Part shown: piece after piece, positions 10,901 through 20,427 of the stretch
Numbering within the stretch: the first letter of the stretch is position 1
Layout of the letters: each line of letters begins with the position of its first letter
Assembly (NCBI GenBank): GCA_028641055.1
Contig: CM054063.1
Coordinates: 49,291,827 to 49,355,826 of the forward strand
Source of the DNA: Alopecurus myosuroides
Lineage: Eukaryota; Streptophyta; Magnoliopsida; Poales; Poaceae
Direction of reading: 5' to 3'
DNA length: 64,000 nt
Program-made: the position numbers and the translations under genes
The notes under the pieces: model-generated
Database searches by the model: none
What the model saw: the letters and a program-made list of their open reading frames with translations, nothing else
What the model was told of the DNA's origin: nothing

Positions 10901-11174
10901 ATTCACGAAAGAAGGGATGACCCGGGGGACGGAAGCCCCGGATCACGTGTTCAACGAAGCAGATTACCTCGTCAATACCCGGAGTGGGCCGAGTCACCTC
11001 CCCAGGGACGCGCCAATGGATGTCTTCCTGGGCCGGGAGGACGCCCGACTCCGCGAGCTCGTCCAGTTTGGCCTTGGTCACAGTGGACCTTGCCCAATTC
11101 GCGGATATGGACTGACTCGGCTTTGCCTTAGCCGGCTGTTTCCCCTTTGTCTTCGTGCCGGTTTTGGGTGCCAT
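7922..11174 (-). pseudogene. Element B antisense accessory gene (PF04195-like), six coding exons, two lesions
   Basis: The gene is spliced and opposite in strand to the element. Exons by GT-AG sites and matching phase are 11174-10237, 10153-10069, 9979-9544, 9455-9053, 8902-8701 and 8607-7922. Start MAPKTGTKTKGK. Exon 1 carries the domain named 'putative gypsy type transposon' (PF04195): FFRELLNHYGLRVFDIGPNSMLNITHF parallels FFLEVLNHYGVQPHNLPPNS in element C. Exons 2-4 are acidic and Ser/Pro-rich, exon 5 is a Lys/Glu coiled coil, exon 6 an alpha-helical C-terminal domain. About 916 codons in all. Lesions: a one-base loss in a G run near 10720, which shifts the frame, and an in-frame TAG as the last codon of exon 4 (9053-9055). 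Function is unknown; in known Tat elements such antisense ORFs are not characterised enzymes. Confidence 0.8.
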
Positions 11175-11183
11175 GGGAGCGAT

Positions 11184-11793
11184 CTAAAAACAGGAGACAA
11201 AATGCAAAGTGTGAGTGACTTGAGACCCGGAAAATGATCATTATCCGACTCTCTCAAGATCACTTGCGAAGAAATTTTGACAGATTGGATCTAGGCGGAG
11301 AGATTTACGAGGAAATGTATGACTACAAATAATGGAGGTGCGTTATGAGGTGTATTATTGGATCTATCCTAAGTATTGGTTGTGGAAGGGCGAAGCATGG
11401 GTTATCCCATTGATACGAATCAAGAAAAGCATCTAAGGGCGGATCTAAATCCAATCTAGTCAAAAGTAAGATTAAAGGCAAGATCCATGGAGGAAGAGGG
11501 CTTACCGGCGGGATCGGGAGGAGAGCGCGGCGGCGGCAGATGGCGCAGTCGCGGTGACCCCTTGGACCTTCCGGTGAGCTGCTCGAGGGCGCGGCGGTGG
11601 AGGTCAACGGCGGCGCGGAGGGAGTTGATGCAGAGCGCAGACGGCGGTGGCTCGCTTCCGGCTGCGCGCCCGTGGACGCCGTGGCGGCACGGCTTTGAGC
11701 TCGAACGAGGGAGCGCAGAGAGAAGTTGAAGATGGAGAAGATGGGGGAAATGGAACGTTGGGCTTAGGGTTGCCCTGGAAACACCTATTTATA
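11184..11793 (-). promoter_or_regulatory. Promoter and 5' untranslated intron of element B antisense gene
   Basis: TATAAATA lies at 11786-11793 on the minus strand. Downstream, CCG|GTAAGC (exon ends 11506) and TTTTTAG|ATCGCTCCC (exon resumes 11183) define a likely 5'UTR intron at 11184-11505, with the ATG at 11174. The element C antisense gene also has a TATAAATA box upstream of its start. The start of transcription is inferred. Confidence 0.65.
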
Positions 11794-12180
11794 GGTGCGG
11801 GTGGAGTGCCCTAGGTCTAAGCGGCGGGAGCCAGAATTTTGGGGAAAGAAGATACCCGACCGGATTTTTTGGGATAAGCGTTAAGTGCCCGTTACGTGAT
11901 ATCCGGAAGAGATTGAGACAGATTGCGACCGTGACATTCGGATTACCTAACGGACAGTGCCAGTCCAGGTCTTGTGTGCTTTCTCGGAGTGTTGACCTGG
12001 AAAAGTAATGCCAGGCTCGGAGAAAGCCGGGTTACCATATGGACCACCTGTGGAGTTAGGCCTAGCTACTATCAAACCACCCTAACCCGGCATTTTATGA
12101 ACTTGCATGTTTATTGTTTTCAGGGAATAGCATGCGCTTCAAGGAAGATCCCGCGAAGCGCAAGCTATTCTGGGGACTAC

Positions 12181-12637
12181 TGATGGAGGGACGATAACCC
12201 GGTAGGCTAACACCAAGGTGTAACTCGGCCCAAAGGGAACCGCGCAAGACCCGACTCAAGGAAAGGTAGCTTCCAGAAGGCCCAAGGAGTAGTGTAGGCC
12301 TCGTAACCCGGCTTGTGGGTTACGATAACGAAATCTAGGGATTGTATGCGGTGACCGAGTAGGACTCCGAGTATGCCTTGGATAGGAAGCCGGGGGGGCG
12401 GGTAAGATATAAACCGGCTCCTAGGCTCAGAAACGGACGAGCTTTACCAGATATTCGAGTTTCCCTGTAATACGAGAATTAAGATTGTAACCCTAGATCG
12501 GAGACTCGGCGACTCGATTGCCAGAGCTACTAGATCGATTGATAACATGGTTTCCCTTGAGCTAAACCCTCTCCCAAACACCAGAGTCGAATTGCCCCAA
12601 GATAAGTTGTAACGTCTGCCGTGATTATCCCACGACA
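12181..12637 (+). repeat. 3' LTR of element B
   Basis: 457 bp, from TGATGGAGGG directly after TTCTGGGGACTAC to CCCACGACA. A TATAAA lies at 12408-12413. After 12637 the sequence switches to element C's LTR. The partner LTR is outside the window. Confidence 0.8.
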
Positions 12638-12920
12638 AAGCCGGACGGGAGATATGATAGATAGACAAGAAGCAAAAGGCTAACTCGCCGAGAGGTTGAT
12701 CCTTGACGACAAGCTAATAGAACCTCACGTTGTACTCTGTATTTACAAGCTTTAGTCTTGAATAGTGAGATTGCAGGAGTAGGAACGTCGCATTACTGCG
12801 CCGTACCGAACCTGGGTAAAAACCCTGTGTAATTGTCCTTCGCACAATCACGTCCCCCCACATCTCTATCAGTAGTCTCATGGCACCCCCGTCTATGAAT
12901 TCTACTACGATGTCTCAACA
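12638..12920 (+). repeat. 5' LTR of element C, right part only
   Basis: From AAGCCGGACGGG to TGTCTCAACA this matches the right part of C's 3' LTR copies, for example 24328-24606, with scattered differences. The missing left part includes the TATA box and lies on the other side of element B. Confidence 0.9.
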
Positions 12921-15762
12921 GTTGGCGCCCACCGTGGGGCTAGTTACGTCAGGCATTAAGTTTCGATCTGGGATACTCGGCGGAATCGACAGTTCCATAA
13001 CTGTCGGAAGCTTGGAATTCGACAACGACGTCGGGCGCTTCATCAAAAACGGATCGTACATGCCAGCCGGGAATCACCTGGTAAGTGCCTGCGTTTTACC
13101 GATTGGATCTGCAAATATCTTTATCGGATTAACTGCAGAGGCCATGGGGTTTTGCGGTGGAAGTAGATTTATCCCACCCGCCCTATACCCAGTCGAAGAT
13201 GACTACGACACCGGGTTTTGCTCAGATCGACGACATACAAGTGAATCACACTTTGTCGGTATGGTGCAATCCGAGATCGCCGAAAACACGGATGAAAGTA
13301 ATCCCGTGCAAGAGGCAGAAAACAACACTCCCACAACAGAGGTGGAAGATCCGACATCCGTCAACATCACGACGCACTCGGAAGCTGACTCTGTACTAGC
13401 CGCCATTGAGGCGAGATTAGAGTCGGAACCCGGATCGGATCACTTCGATACCGAAGACGAAGACGCTTTCGAAAGAAAGGTCAAATCCTTCCAAGAGGGA
13501 TTCCATGAAGTACTGGTGGCAAAACCGGCTGAAAACACGGATGCCGACAGTCAGGAAAGCCCTAGAACGCCTCTGCCAGAGGAAGAGAGAGAAGAAGGAG
13601 AAACCTCTCCAAAATTCCCCGATGTCAAAGAATTGACAGAGGAAGAGCCCTGCAGGAAACCTCCCTCTTCCAAGAAGAAACACAAAGCTGCTAAAAAGCT
13701 CCAGTACAAACTCCAGAAGAAGAAATTGGCTGATCCAGCCAATGAAAGCCCGGAAGTAGGAGACGCAAGCGGAGTAAAACCTGCGGAGAAGAAAACAAAA
13801 GAAATCTTTGTTCCGCCAATGACAGAACAAGAAGAACAGGAGTTACTGCAAACACCAGTGGGATTGCACGAACCCCCTGAAGTGCTAGAAGCCAGGAGAC
13901 AAGCTCTCCAGAGGCAGCAGCAACATCTATTCAGAACTCGGGAACACCTCCAAAAAACCCAGGATGACATCAAGCTCATGAAGGAAGAAATCGAGGAATA
14001 CGAGAGAAATAATAGATCTGGAATTAAACCTACAAGGTTACCTGGAATTGTAAGACCGGAAGTACTGCCGCCAAAAGAAAGGTTTCACAACCCATCTTGG
14101 CAAAAGCAAGTAAACAGCAAAGATGCCAGAGGCGAACCAATATACAAAACCGCAGCAGAAAATGCGGAAGCAGCGTTCGCCATCCTCAACAATGATATGT
14201 ACTCTAATGGTGAAAAACTTCAAGGGGTGTATGCTTTCTTAGGAAAAGCATTGCAACAACAACAGCGGGGGCAGCAGCGATCAGGGAAGTTGCACGACGA
14301 CTCAGCCCTATGTAAAACGACTACATGCGCCGCTGGAGCACCTGGACCAGAAGAACCTGGAGATTCAAGCAATTCAAAAGAGAAGAAAGCGGATCCGAGA
14401 AAGGACAAGAAAAATCCCGACAACAAGGATGAAGCGTCTAGAACCGGATCCCATCTGCCGAGAGATGGACTTAATCCTCGCGATCGGGAAGAAAAGCGCC
14501 GGAATGACAGAAAAACAATGCCGCCTCCGAGACGCCCAGTTGAAAAAGCTGGAAGACAGGATATACCTCACAGGCGTGAGAGATCCGGGACACCCCCCAG
14601 AAATAAGGAAAGAAACAGGAGTAGAACTCCGCCTTATCCAAAGGGGCAAGATCTCGGAAGAAACAGAGAGAATCCCAGAAAAGCGCGTTCGCGCCACAAT
14701 GGAAAAGAAAGGAGTAGATCCCCTTATGTCCATTCAGCCGGCAGGTACTCCGCACACATTGATAGGGCGGAAAGAGACGATTTATACTTTGGACCTAAGT
14801 GCTTCACAGATAGGATCCGAAGGATAACCCTACATTCTGGCTTTGCCAAAGTTGGTCCAACATACCAAAAATATACCGGTAGTACAAACCCGGATACCTG
14901 GCTCTCAGACTACTATACAGCCGTCCAGATCAATAACGGGACATACTTGGAAGCTGTAAAGTTTCTCCCCCTAATGTTACTGGATGGAGCCATAGATTGG
15001 ATCAATGGATTACCCTCCAGAACTGTCGACAGCTGGGATGATATGGCTCGAGTATTTACTCAGCATTTCCGGGGAACCTACAAACGCCCGAATAGCATCA
15101 ACCAGCTAAACCGTTGCACCCAATTTGAGGACGAACCATACGTGGATTTCATCTCAAGATGGACAACAATGAAGAATAGTTGCTCTGGAGTAACTGACGT
15201 CCAAGCAATGCATGCTTTCGTCAATGGCCTAAAACCCGGACTTGTACCGTTCATGATTGGTTCCAAAAAGCACAAAGATCTCGGATCTATGCTTACAACC
15301 GCCAATGAACACGCTGCAGCCGAGGACGACATCAGGGCAAGAGGAGGCAATATCGATACACTGATACAGGCCAAAAAGAACCCTCGCCCTGAGAAAAAAG
15401 GAACTCCAGATGCAACACAAAAGCCCAAAGAGGTCAACATAGCCTTTGGAAGGGAAAATGGGAATAGGTGGAAAGGACACAACACGGAACCAATCAATTA
15501 CACAAAGGAAGAGTGGGGAAGGATTAAGTCGAAAAACTGCGTCCACCACTCGCAATTCGGGAAACCCACCCACACTAACACACAATGTCGGCTGAACAAG
15601 CATATGAAAGGCAGTGCAGGATCCGGAAACAAAGGGAAGAATTCCAAGAGGAAATTTTCCAGGCAAAAGCCAGAAGCTGAGAAAGAAGACAGTGAATCGG
15701 ACACTGACGAAAAAAATCCAGGAACAGCAGCGAAAAGGGGAGCCCAAGTTTCCGAGAGTTGA
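12880..15762 (+). CDS. Element C gag polyprotein, 960 residues
   Basis: One uninterrupted frame. The first ATGs (12880, 12895, 12910) are in the LTR, and the frame runs through the primer-binding site. The N-terminal half is acidic, with a Lys-rich patch (SSKKKHKAAKKLQYK) and a Gln-rich coiled coil (RQALQRQQQHLFRTREHLQK). Around residues 540-630 is an Arg/Ser-rich region with RSRTPP and RSRSP motifs resembling SR splicing factors. The gag core is at about 655-790 (TNPDTWLSDY, WINGLP, FRGTYKRP), and a Cys/His cluster (CVHHSQ...HTNTQC) lies near 888. It ends in a Lys/Glu-rich tail overlapping the protease frame. It would form the particle and bind RNA. 960 residues is long for a plant Gypsy gag, mainly because of the N-terminal extension. 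Confidence 0.88.
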   Translation: MAPPSMNSTTMSQQLAPTVGLVTSGIKFRSGILGGIDSSITVGSLEFDNDVGRFIKNGSYMPAGNHLVSACVLPIGSANIFIGLTAEAMGFCGGSRFIPPALYPVEDDYDTGFCSDRRHTSESHFVGMVQSEIAENTDESNPVQEAENNTPTTEVEDPTSVNITTHSEADSVLAAIEARLESEPGSDHFDTEDEDAFERKVKSFQEGFHEVLVAKPAENTDADSQESPRTPLPEEEREEGETSPKFPDVKELTEEEPCRKPPSSKKKHKAAKKLQYKLQKKKLADPANESPEVGDASGVKPAEKKTKEIFVPPMTEQEEQELLQTPVGLHEPPEVLEARRQALQRQQQHLFRTREHLQKTQDDIKLMKEEIEEYERNNRSGIKPTRLPGIVRPEVLPPKERFHNPSWQKQVNSKDARGEPIYKTAAENAEAAFAILNNDMYSNGEKLQGVYAFLGKALQQQQRGQQRSGKLHDDSALCKTTTCAAGAPGPEEPGDSSNSKEKKADPRKDKKNPDNKDEASRTGSHLPRDGLNPRDREEKRRNDRKTMPPPRRPVEKAGRQDIPHRRERSGTPPRNKERNRSRTPPYPKGQDLGRNRENPRKARSRHNGKERSRSPYVHSAGRYSAHIDRAERDDLYFGPKCFTDRIRRITLHSGFAKVGPTYQKYTGSTNPDTWLSDYYTAVQINNGTYLEAVKFLPLMLLDGAIDWINGLPSRTVDSWDDMARVFTQHFRGTYKRPNSINQLNRCTQFEDEPYVDFISRWTTMKNSCSGVTDVQAMHAFVNGLKPGLVPFMIGSKKHKDLGSMLTTANEHAAAEDDIRARGGNIDTLIQAKKNPRPEKKGTPDATQKPKEVNIAFGRENGNRWKGHNTEPINYTKEEWGRIKSKNCVHHSQFGKPTHTNTQCRLNKHMKGSAGSGNKGKNSKRKFSRQKPEAEKEDSESDTDEKNPGTAAKRGAQVSES
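12922..12940 (+). other. Primer-binding site of element C
   Basis: TTGGCGCCCACCGTGGGGC follows the LTR end by one base. It is nearly identical to the site in element A. The gag frame is open across it (QLAPTVG). Confidence 0.75.
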
Positions 15763-16564
15763 TGGAGAATGTAACCTAACTTTCCTGGCAACTCCCTCAG
15801 CAAAGGTGGCAAAAAGAACGCTTCAAGAAATAAACGCGGTTGTCCCTGCAACCCCGAAATTCTTCAAGTACTCAAATACACCAATTACCTGGGATCAGTC
15901 CGATCATTCCGGGAATATCCCTGAACCCGGCACGCAAGCTCTAATCGTAAGCCCTATTGTTCAAAACATTAGGCTAAAAAGAGTGCTGATGGATGGAGGA
16001 TCCAGTATCAACATAATGTACCTGGATACACTGAAGCATCTGAAAATTTCCGAGACCCAGCTCAACCACAACAACATACGTTTTCACGGCATCGTTCCTG
16101 GCAGACAAGCACGTTCCCTAGGAGAAATTTCCCTAGATGTAACATTTGGAGACAAAGATCACTTCCGGCAGGAAAATATATCCTTCGAGGTTGTGCCGTT
16201 CGAAAGCGTGTATCACGCGATACTCGGACGTCCAGCTTTTGGAAAATTCATGGCAAGATCATGTTATATTTATAACAAGCTGAAGATTCCAGGGCCCAAA
16301 GGAGGAGTAATTACCATATCTGGAGACTTTAAGTTGGCAAACGAGCTGGAAAAAGAAAACGCCCTTTGCGCTGAGAAAGTCATAGCAAAGGAAGAGTTGA
16401 AAGAGCTGGCCAAAGAGGTATCGCCGACAGAAATGCCGGCAGGCAAAGAAAGCCGGAAGCCAGCAGATAGCTTCAAGGCTTCTGAGAACACAAGACAGGT
16501 AATCCTAGATCCCAAAGATCCGACAAAATTTGTCGTAGTGGGAACCGGGATGACCGACAAATAG
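15614..16564 (+). CDS. Element C aspartic protease ORF, +1 to gag
   Basis: The ORF overlaps the end of gag by about 150 bases in the +1 frame, so it would be made by frameshifting or is separated by an old indel. The protease core is around residues 110-220: VLMDGGSSINIMYLDTL has the catalytic Asp (DGGS is a common plant variant of DTG/DSG), followed by the flap region and HAILGRPAFGKFM. The C-terminal tail is Lys/Glu-rich. The ORF ends at UAG 16562-16564, after which reverse transcriptase continues in the same frame. The ATG at 15614 may not be used. Confidence 0.85.
   Translation: MQDPETKGRIPRGNFPGKSQKLRKKTVNRTLTKKIQEQQRKGEPKFPRVDGECNLTFLATPSAKVAKRTLQEINAVVPATPKFFKYSNTPITWDQSDHSGNIPEPGTQALIVSPIVQNIRLKRVLMDGGSSINIMYLDTLKHLKISETQLNHNNIRFHGIVPGRQARSLGEISLDVTFGDKDHFRQENISFEVVPFESVYHAILGRPAFGKFMARSCYIYNKLKIPGPKGGVITISGDFKLANELEKENALCAEKVIAKEELKELAKEVSPTEMPAGKESRKPADSFKASENTRQVILDPKDPTKFVVVGTGMTDK
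16562..16564 (+). other. In-frame UAG between protease and reverse transcriptase (element C)
   Basis: The frame reads MTDK-stop-EIELIKFLREN, at the same codon as the UAG in element A. The 32 nt after UAG match element A at 29 positions; the next 22 nt match at about half. Confidence 0.8.
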
Positions 16565-19500
16565 GAAATCGAGCTCATCAAGTTCCTCCGTGAGAACTGG
16601 GATATTTTTGCTTGGTGTCCAGCGGACATGCCAGGCGTACCCAGGGAACTTGCTGAGCATCAACTTAAGGTGATTCCGGGATCCAAACCCGTCAAGAAAG
16701 GTCTCCGTCGATTTGACGGAAGAAGACGGAAGGCTATTGGCAAGGAGATTATCCGGCTTTTGGCAGCAGATTTTATCCGGGAAGTTATACATACTGAATG
16801 GTCAGCAAATCCAGTATTGGTCCCGAAGAAAGATACTACTACCCTTAGGATGTGTATAGATTACACCGGCCTGAACAAACTGTGTCCAAAAGATAGGTTT
16901 GCGTTACCGCGAATCGATCAAATAATAGATGCCACTGCAGGCTCTGAGCTTTTATGCTTTTTGGATGCATATTCCGGGTATCATAAAATATGCATGAAAA
17001 AGAAAGATCAAATCAAAACTTCGTTCATAACCCCCTATGGGACGTACTATTACATAACCATGCCATTTGGCCTCAAGAACGCAGGTGCAACCTACCAGCG
17101 TTGCATGCAACGGTGTTTGCATAGTCAGATTGGCAAAATGTCCACGTTTACGTAGACGACATTGTTGTCGTTACCAAGGAAAAAAGAAACACTCCTTGAG
17201 GATTTGCGAGAAACCTTCGAAAATTTGCGCACTTATAAAATGAAGTTAAATCCATTAAAGTGCGTATTCGGGGTTCCCTCAGGAAAACTTCTGGGTTTCA
17301 TCGTTTCTCATAGAGGAATAGAAGTAAACCCGGAAAAGATCAAAGCAATCTTAAACATCTCCAAGCCTACGTGCGTAAAAGATGTGCAAAGATTGACGGG
17401 TTCCACTGCAGCCGTCGGGAGGTTTATTAGCCGGTTGGGGGATAAAGCCTTGCCACTGTATAAGTTATTGAAAAAATACGACAAATTTGAGTGGACAGAG
17501 GAGGCAGATGCAGTGCTAACCTAGTTGAAGGAAACTTTGATGAAAGCTCCGATTTTGGCATCCCCAAAAGACGAAGAACCTATGCTATTGTACCTAACGG
17601 CTACAAACCGGGTTATTAGTGCAGTAATTGTTGTGGAAAGGAAGAAAGATGAACAGAGCATACCCGATCAGCATTCGGTATATTATGTAAGTGAAGTTTT
17701 CTCCGAGTCCAAACAAAGATATCCACACTACCAAAAAACTGGCATATGGCGTATTTTTCGCATCTAGAAAACTTCGCCATTATTTCCAAGGACATTCCAT
17801 AACAGTGGTATGCAAAGCACCACTAGGGGATATAATAAACAATGCGGAGGCGACAGGCCGAGTAGCCAAATGGGGCATCGAGCTAGCAGCATTCGACATT
17901 AAGTATCAGCCCAGGACGGCAATAAAATCCCAGGTTCTGGCAGATTTTGTTGCCGACTGGACGGAAGCAATGGAAAAAACACCAATGCCGGAGTCCGAGT
18001 ACTGGATTATGCACTTCGACGGATCCAAGCTGAAAGAGGGCGCTAGAGCTGGTGTAGTCCTAAAATCCCCTAAAGGAGATACAATGGATTATGTATTGCA
18101 AATACACTTCAACGCCAGCAATAATGTGGCAAAATACGAAGCTCTGCTTCACGGCTTGCATATTGCAAAGGAAATAGGGGTCAAATGCATTTTATGCTAT
18201 GGCGAATCAGATTTGGTACAACACCAGCTCAACCAAACTTGGGACGCCAAAAGCCCTACACTGGCCGAATACCGGAGAACGGTTGACGAATTTGCCATCT
18301 GTTTCTTCGGATTCGAAGTGCTCCATGTTAAAAGGGAGGAAAATTGGAACGCGGATGCATTAGCCCGCATGGGATCAGAAAGGGTAAAAATCTTACCACC
18401 AGGTGTATTCATCCAACATTTGTACGAACCATCGATAAAAGGTGGAGATGTTGATTATGATCTGGCTTCCGAGTCAATTGAAGTCATTCTCGTTAACCCG
18501 GATTGGACAATCCCATATTTAAACTTCTTAGTTGATCAGAAGTACCCAGATAGAGCAGACGAAGTCTTGCAAAGACAGATTCAACATCGATGCAAAGGAT
18601 ACACGGTAATTAACAATTGCCTGTATAAACGCAGTACTACCGGAATTTTTCTGCGATGTATTTCACTAGAAGAAGGACGAGAAATCCTGCAAGAAATCCA
18701 TGCTGGAGATTGCGGACATCATGCTCAATCAAAAAGCATAGTCAAAAAAGCATTCCGTGCAGGGTTTTTCTGGCTAACAGCCAAGACAGACGCTGAGCAC
18801 ATAGTAAACACATGTGCAGGGTGTCAATATTACGCCAAGCAGACAAATATGCCAGCCCAAGCACTCAAAACTATCCCCATTACATGGCCGTTTGCGGTCT
18901 GGGGGCTAGATATGATGGGACCATTCAAAACTGCACGAGGCGGACTCACACATCTACTCATTGCAGTGGATAAATTTACCAAGTGGGTGGAGGCCAAACC
19001 CATCAAAAAACTTGATGGTGTAACTGCCAGAAATTTCATCATTGACATAGTCATGAGATACGACGTTCCACGCAGCATAATAACCGACAACGGGACAAAT
19101 TTCTCCATTGGAGAGTTGACAAAATATTGCCAACAAACGGGAATTCGCCTAGATCTCGCATCTGTGGCACACCCGCAATCCAATGGACAGGTTGAAAGAA
19201 TGAATAGCTCAATCTTACAAGGAAAACGCCCAAGACTCGAATCTCCTCTTCATAGAGCAGCTGGGGCATGGGTATAAGAGCTACCTTCCGTGCTTTGGAG
19301 TATTCGAACAACACCAAATAGGTCAACTGGGCAAACCCCGTTTTTCCTAGTTTATGGTGCGGAAGCAATTCTCCCAACGGACATGATCCATGACAGCCCA
19401 AGAGTGCAGGATTTCGATGAATCAGATGCCGAAAGCGCACAACAGGATGCCGTCGATCTCTTAGAAGAGGAACGAGAGCTTGTGCTTCAAAGATCCGCCA

Positions 19501-19799
19501 TCTATCAGCAAGGTTTACGACGTTATCATAGTCGGAAAATCAGGCAGCGTTCTTTTAAAGAAGGTGACCTAGTGCTAAGATTGGTGCAGCAAAGAAAGCA
19601 CAAACTGACCCCAGTATGGGAAGGACCATTCGTCATAAGTAAAGTCATGAAGAATGGATCATATTATCTTGTAGACATTCGAGATACGGAAGATGATCCC
19701 GAGAAGCCGAATCGCAAAAGAAAGAGAAAGATAGATGATGAACTAGGAGAGACAAAGAGGCCCTGGAGTATCCAGCAGTTACGTCCCTTCTATACTTAG
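16565..19799 (+). pseudogene. Element C pol: reverse transcriptase, RNase H, integrase, with several breaks
   Basis: Reverse transcriptase: VPKKDTTTLRMCIDYTGLNKLCPKD, ALPRIDQIID, CFLDAYSGYHKI, and YVDD at about 17147-17160. RNase H: MHFDGSKLKEG and CYGESDLV. Integrase: zinc-binding HAGDCGHH...CAGCQYYAKQ, catalytic core with WGLDMMGPF, TDNGTNF and SNGQVERMN (D, D, E), then a basic C-terminal domain (GPFVISKVMKNGSYYLVDI) ending at 19799. Breaks: an A lost in the A run at about 17135, restored by an extra A at about 17181, so the YVDD segment is in another frame; TAG at 17522-17524; an extra A near 17735 that shifts the frame; TAA at 19275-19277. No functional Pol can be made. Confidence 0.92.
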
Positions 19800-20427
19800 T
19801 TCAATTTCTATGTAAACATCTTTGAGATCATGAAAGAAAGTTGTCGGAATTCTCACATCCATGTTTTTACAAGTTTATTATAGTACAAAGCATGATTATG
19901 TCTTATCTATTTCCCAATGATCTTGCAAAATACTCAATGTTAACACGAATTGTGCCTGCGTGCTCGGCGTTTAAAAACTGAATGATTTTCAGCCTACTAA
20001 AGGTTAAAGGAAACTCGGATTGTGCCTGCGTGCCCGAGCTTCATTCAAAAAATTCCTTACTATTCTCTAAGCATTATCTGATTGTCTATGTGCTGGGTCA
20101 CTGGAGCTAGTAAGTAAAAATGCCTTTAGTATGATCCATGTTTCCGAGTTTAAACTGATTGGTTTTACCCAGTAACTTGGCATGAAGATTAAAGTACTAC
20201 TGAGCCATTTCAAACACTAAGGATAGTTAAAGCACATAAACCAGAGAACTTAGAAGATAAAGGAATATAAAACCCGGAAAACTTGCAAAGGATTTCATAA
20301 AAATTAACTGCAAAAGGCGGAGCACTTGTTCATACAAAAGAATAGAAGCATTACAATAAAGATTACATTGTAAAGTGCAGTAATGCTCCTATTTCCTATT
20401 TCTACTATCCAGGGCAGGGAGAATTCT
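19800..20427 (+). other. Non-coding spacer of element C between pol and antisense gene
   Basis: No ORF of note. It is AT-rich, with two copies of an ATTGTGCCTGCGTGC motif near 19950 and 20018. On the minus strand it would hold the 3' end of the antisense transcript. Confidence 0.6.

Larger units (their letters stand above)
6742..12637 (+). mobile_element. Element B: Tat-like Gypsy retrotransposon, 3' part
   Basis: To the right of element A lies the 3' part of another Gypsy element: a non-coding stretch, a spliced antisense accessory gene (11174 down to 7922), a polypurine-like TTCTGGGGACTAC, and a 3' LTR at 12181-12637. The 5' LTR, gag and pol must lie left of the window, beyond A. The right edge of B falls directly in element C's 5' LTR: C sequence begins AAGCCGGACGGG at 12638. 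The equivalent intact C LTR reads ATATAAAGCCGG, so B landed at C's TATA box. The 5-bp target duplication cannot be checked because the left end is not visible. Confidence 0.85.

Noticed and set aside
12880..15762. 960-residue ORF as a host RS-domain gene
   Set aside because: It contains a retrotransposon gag core, follows an LTR and PBS, and is followed by protease and pol.
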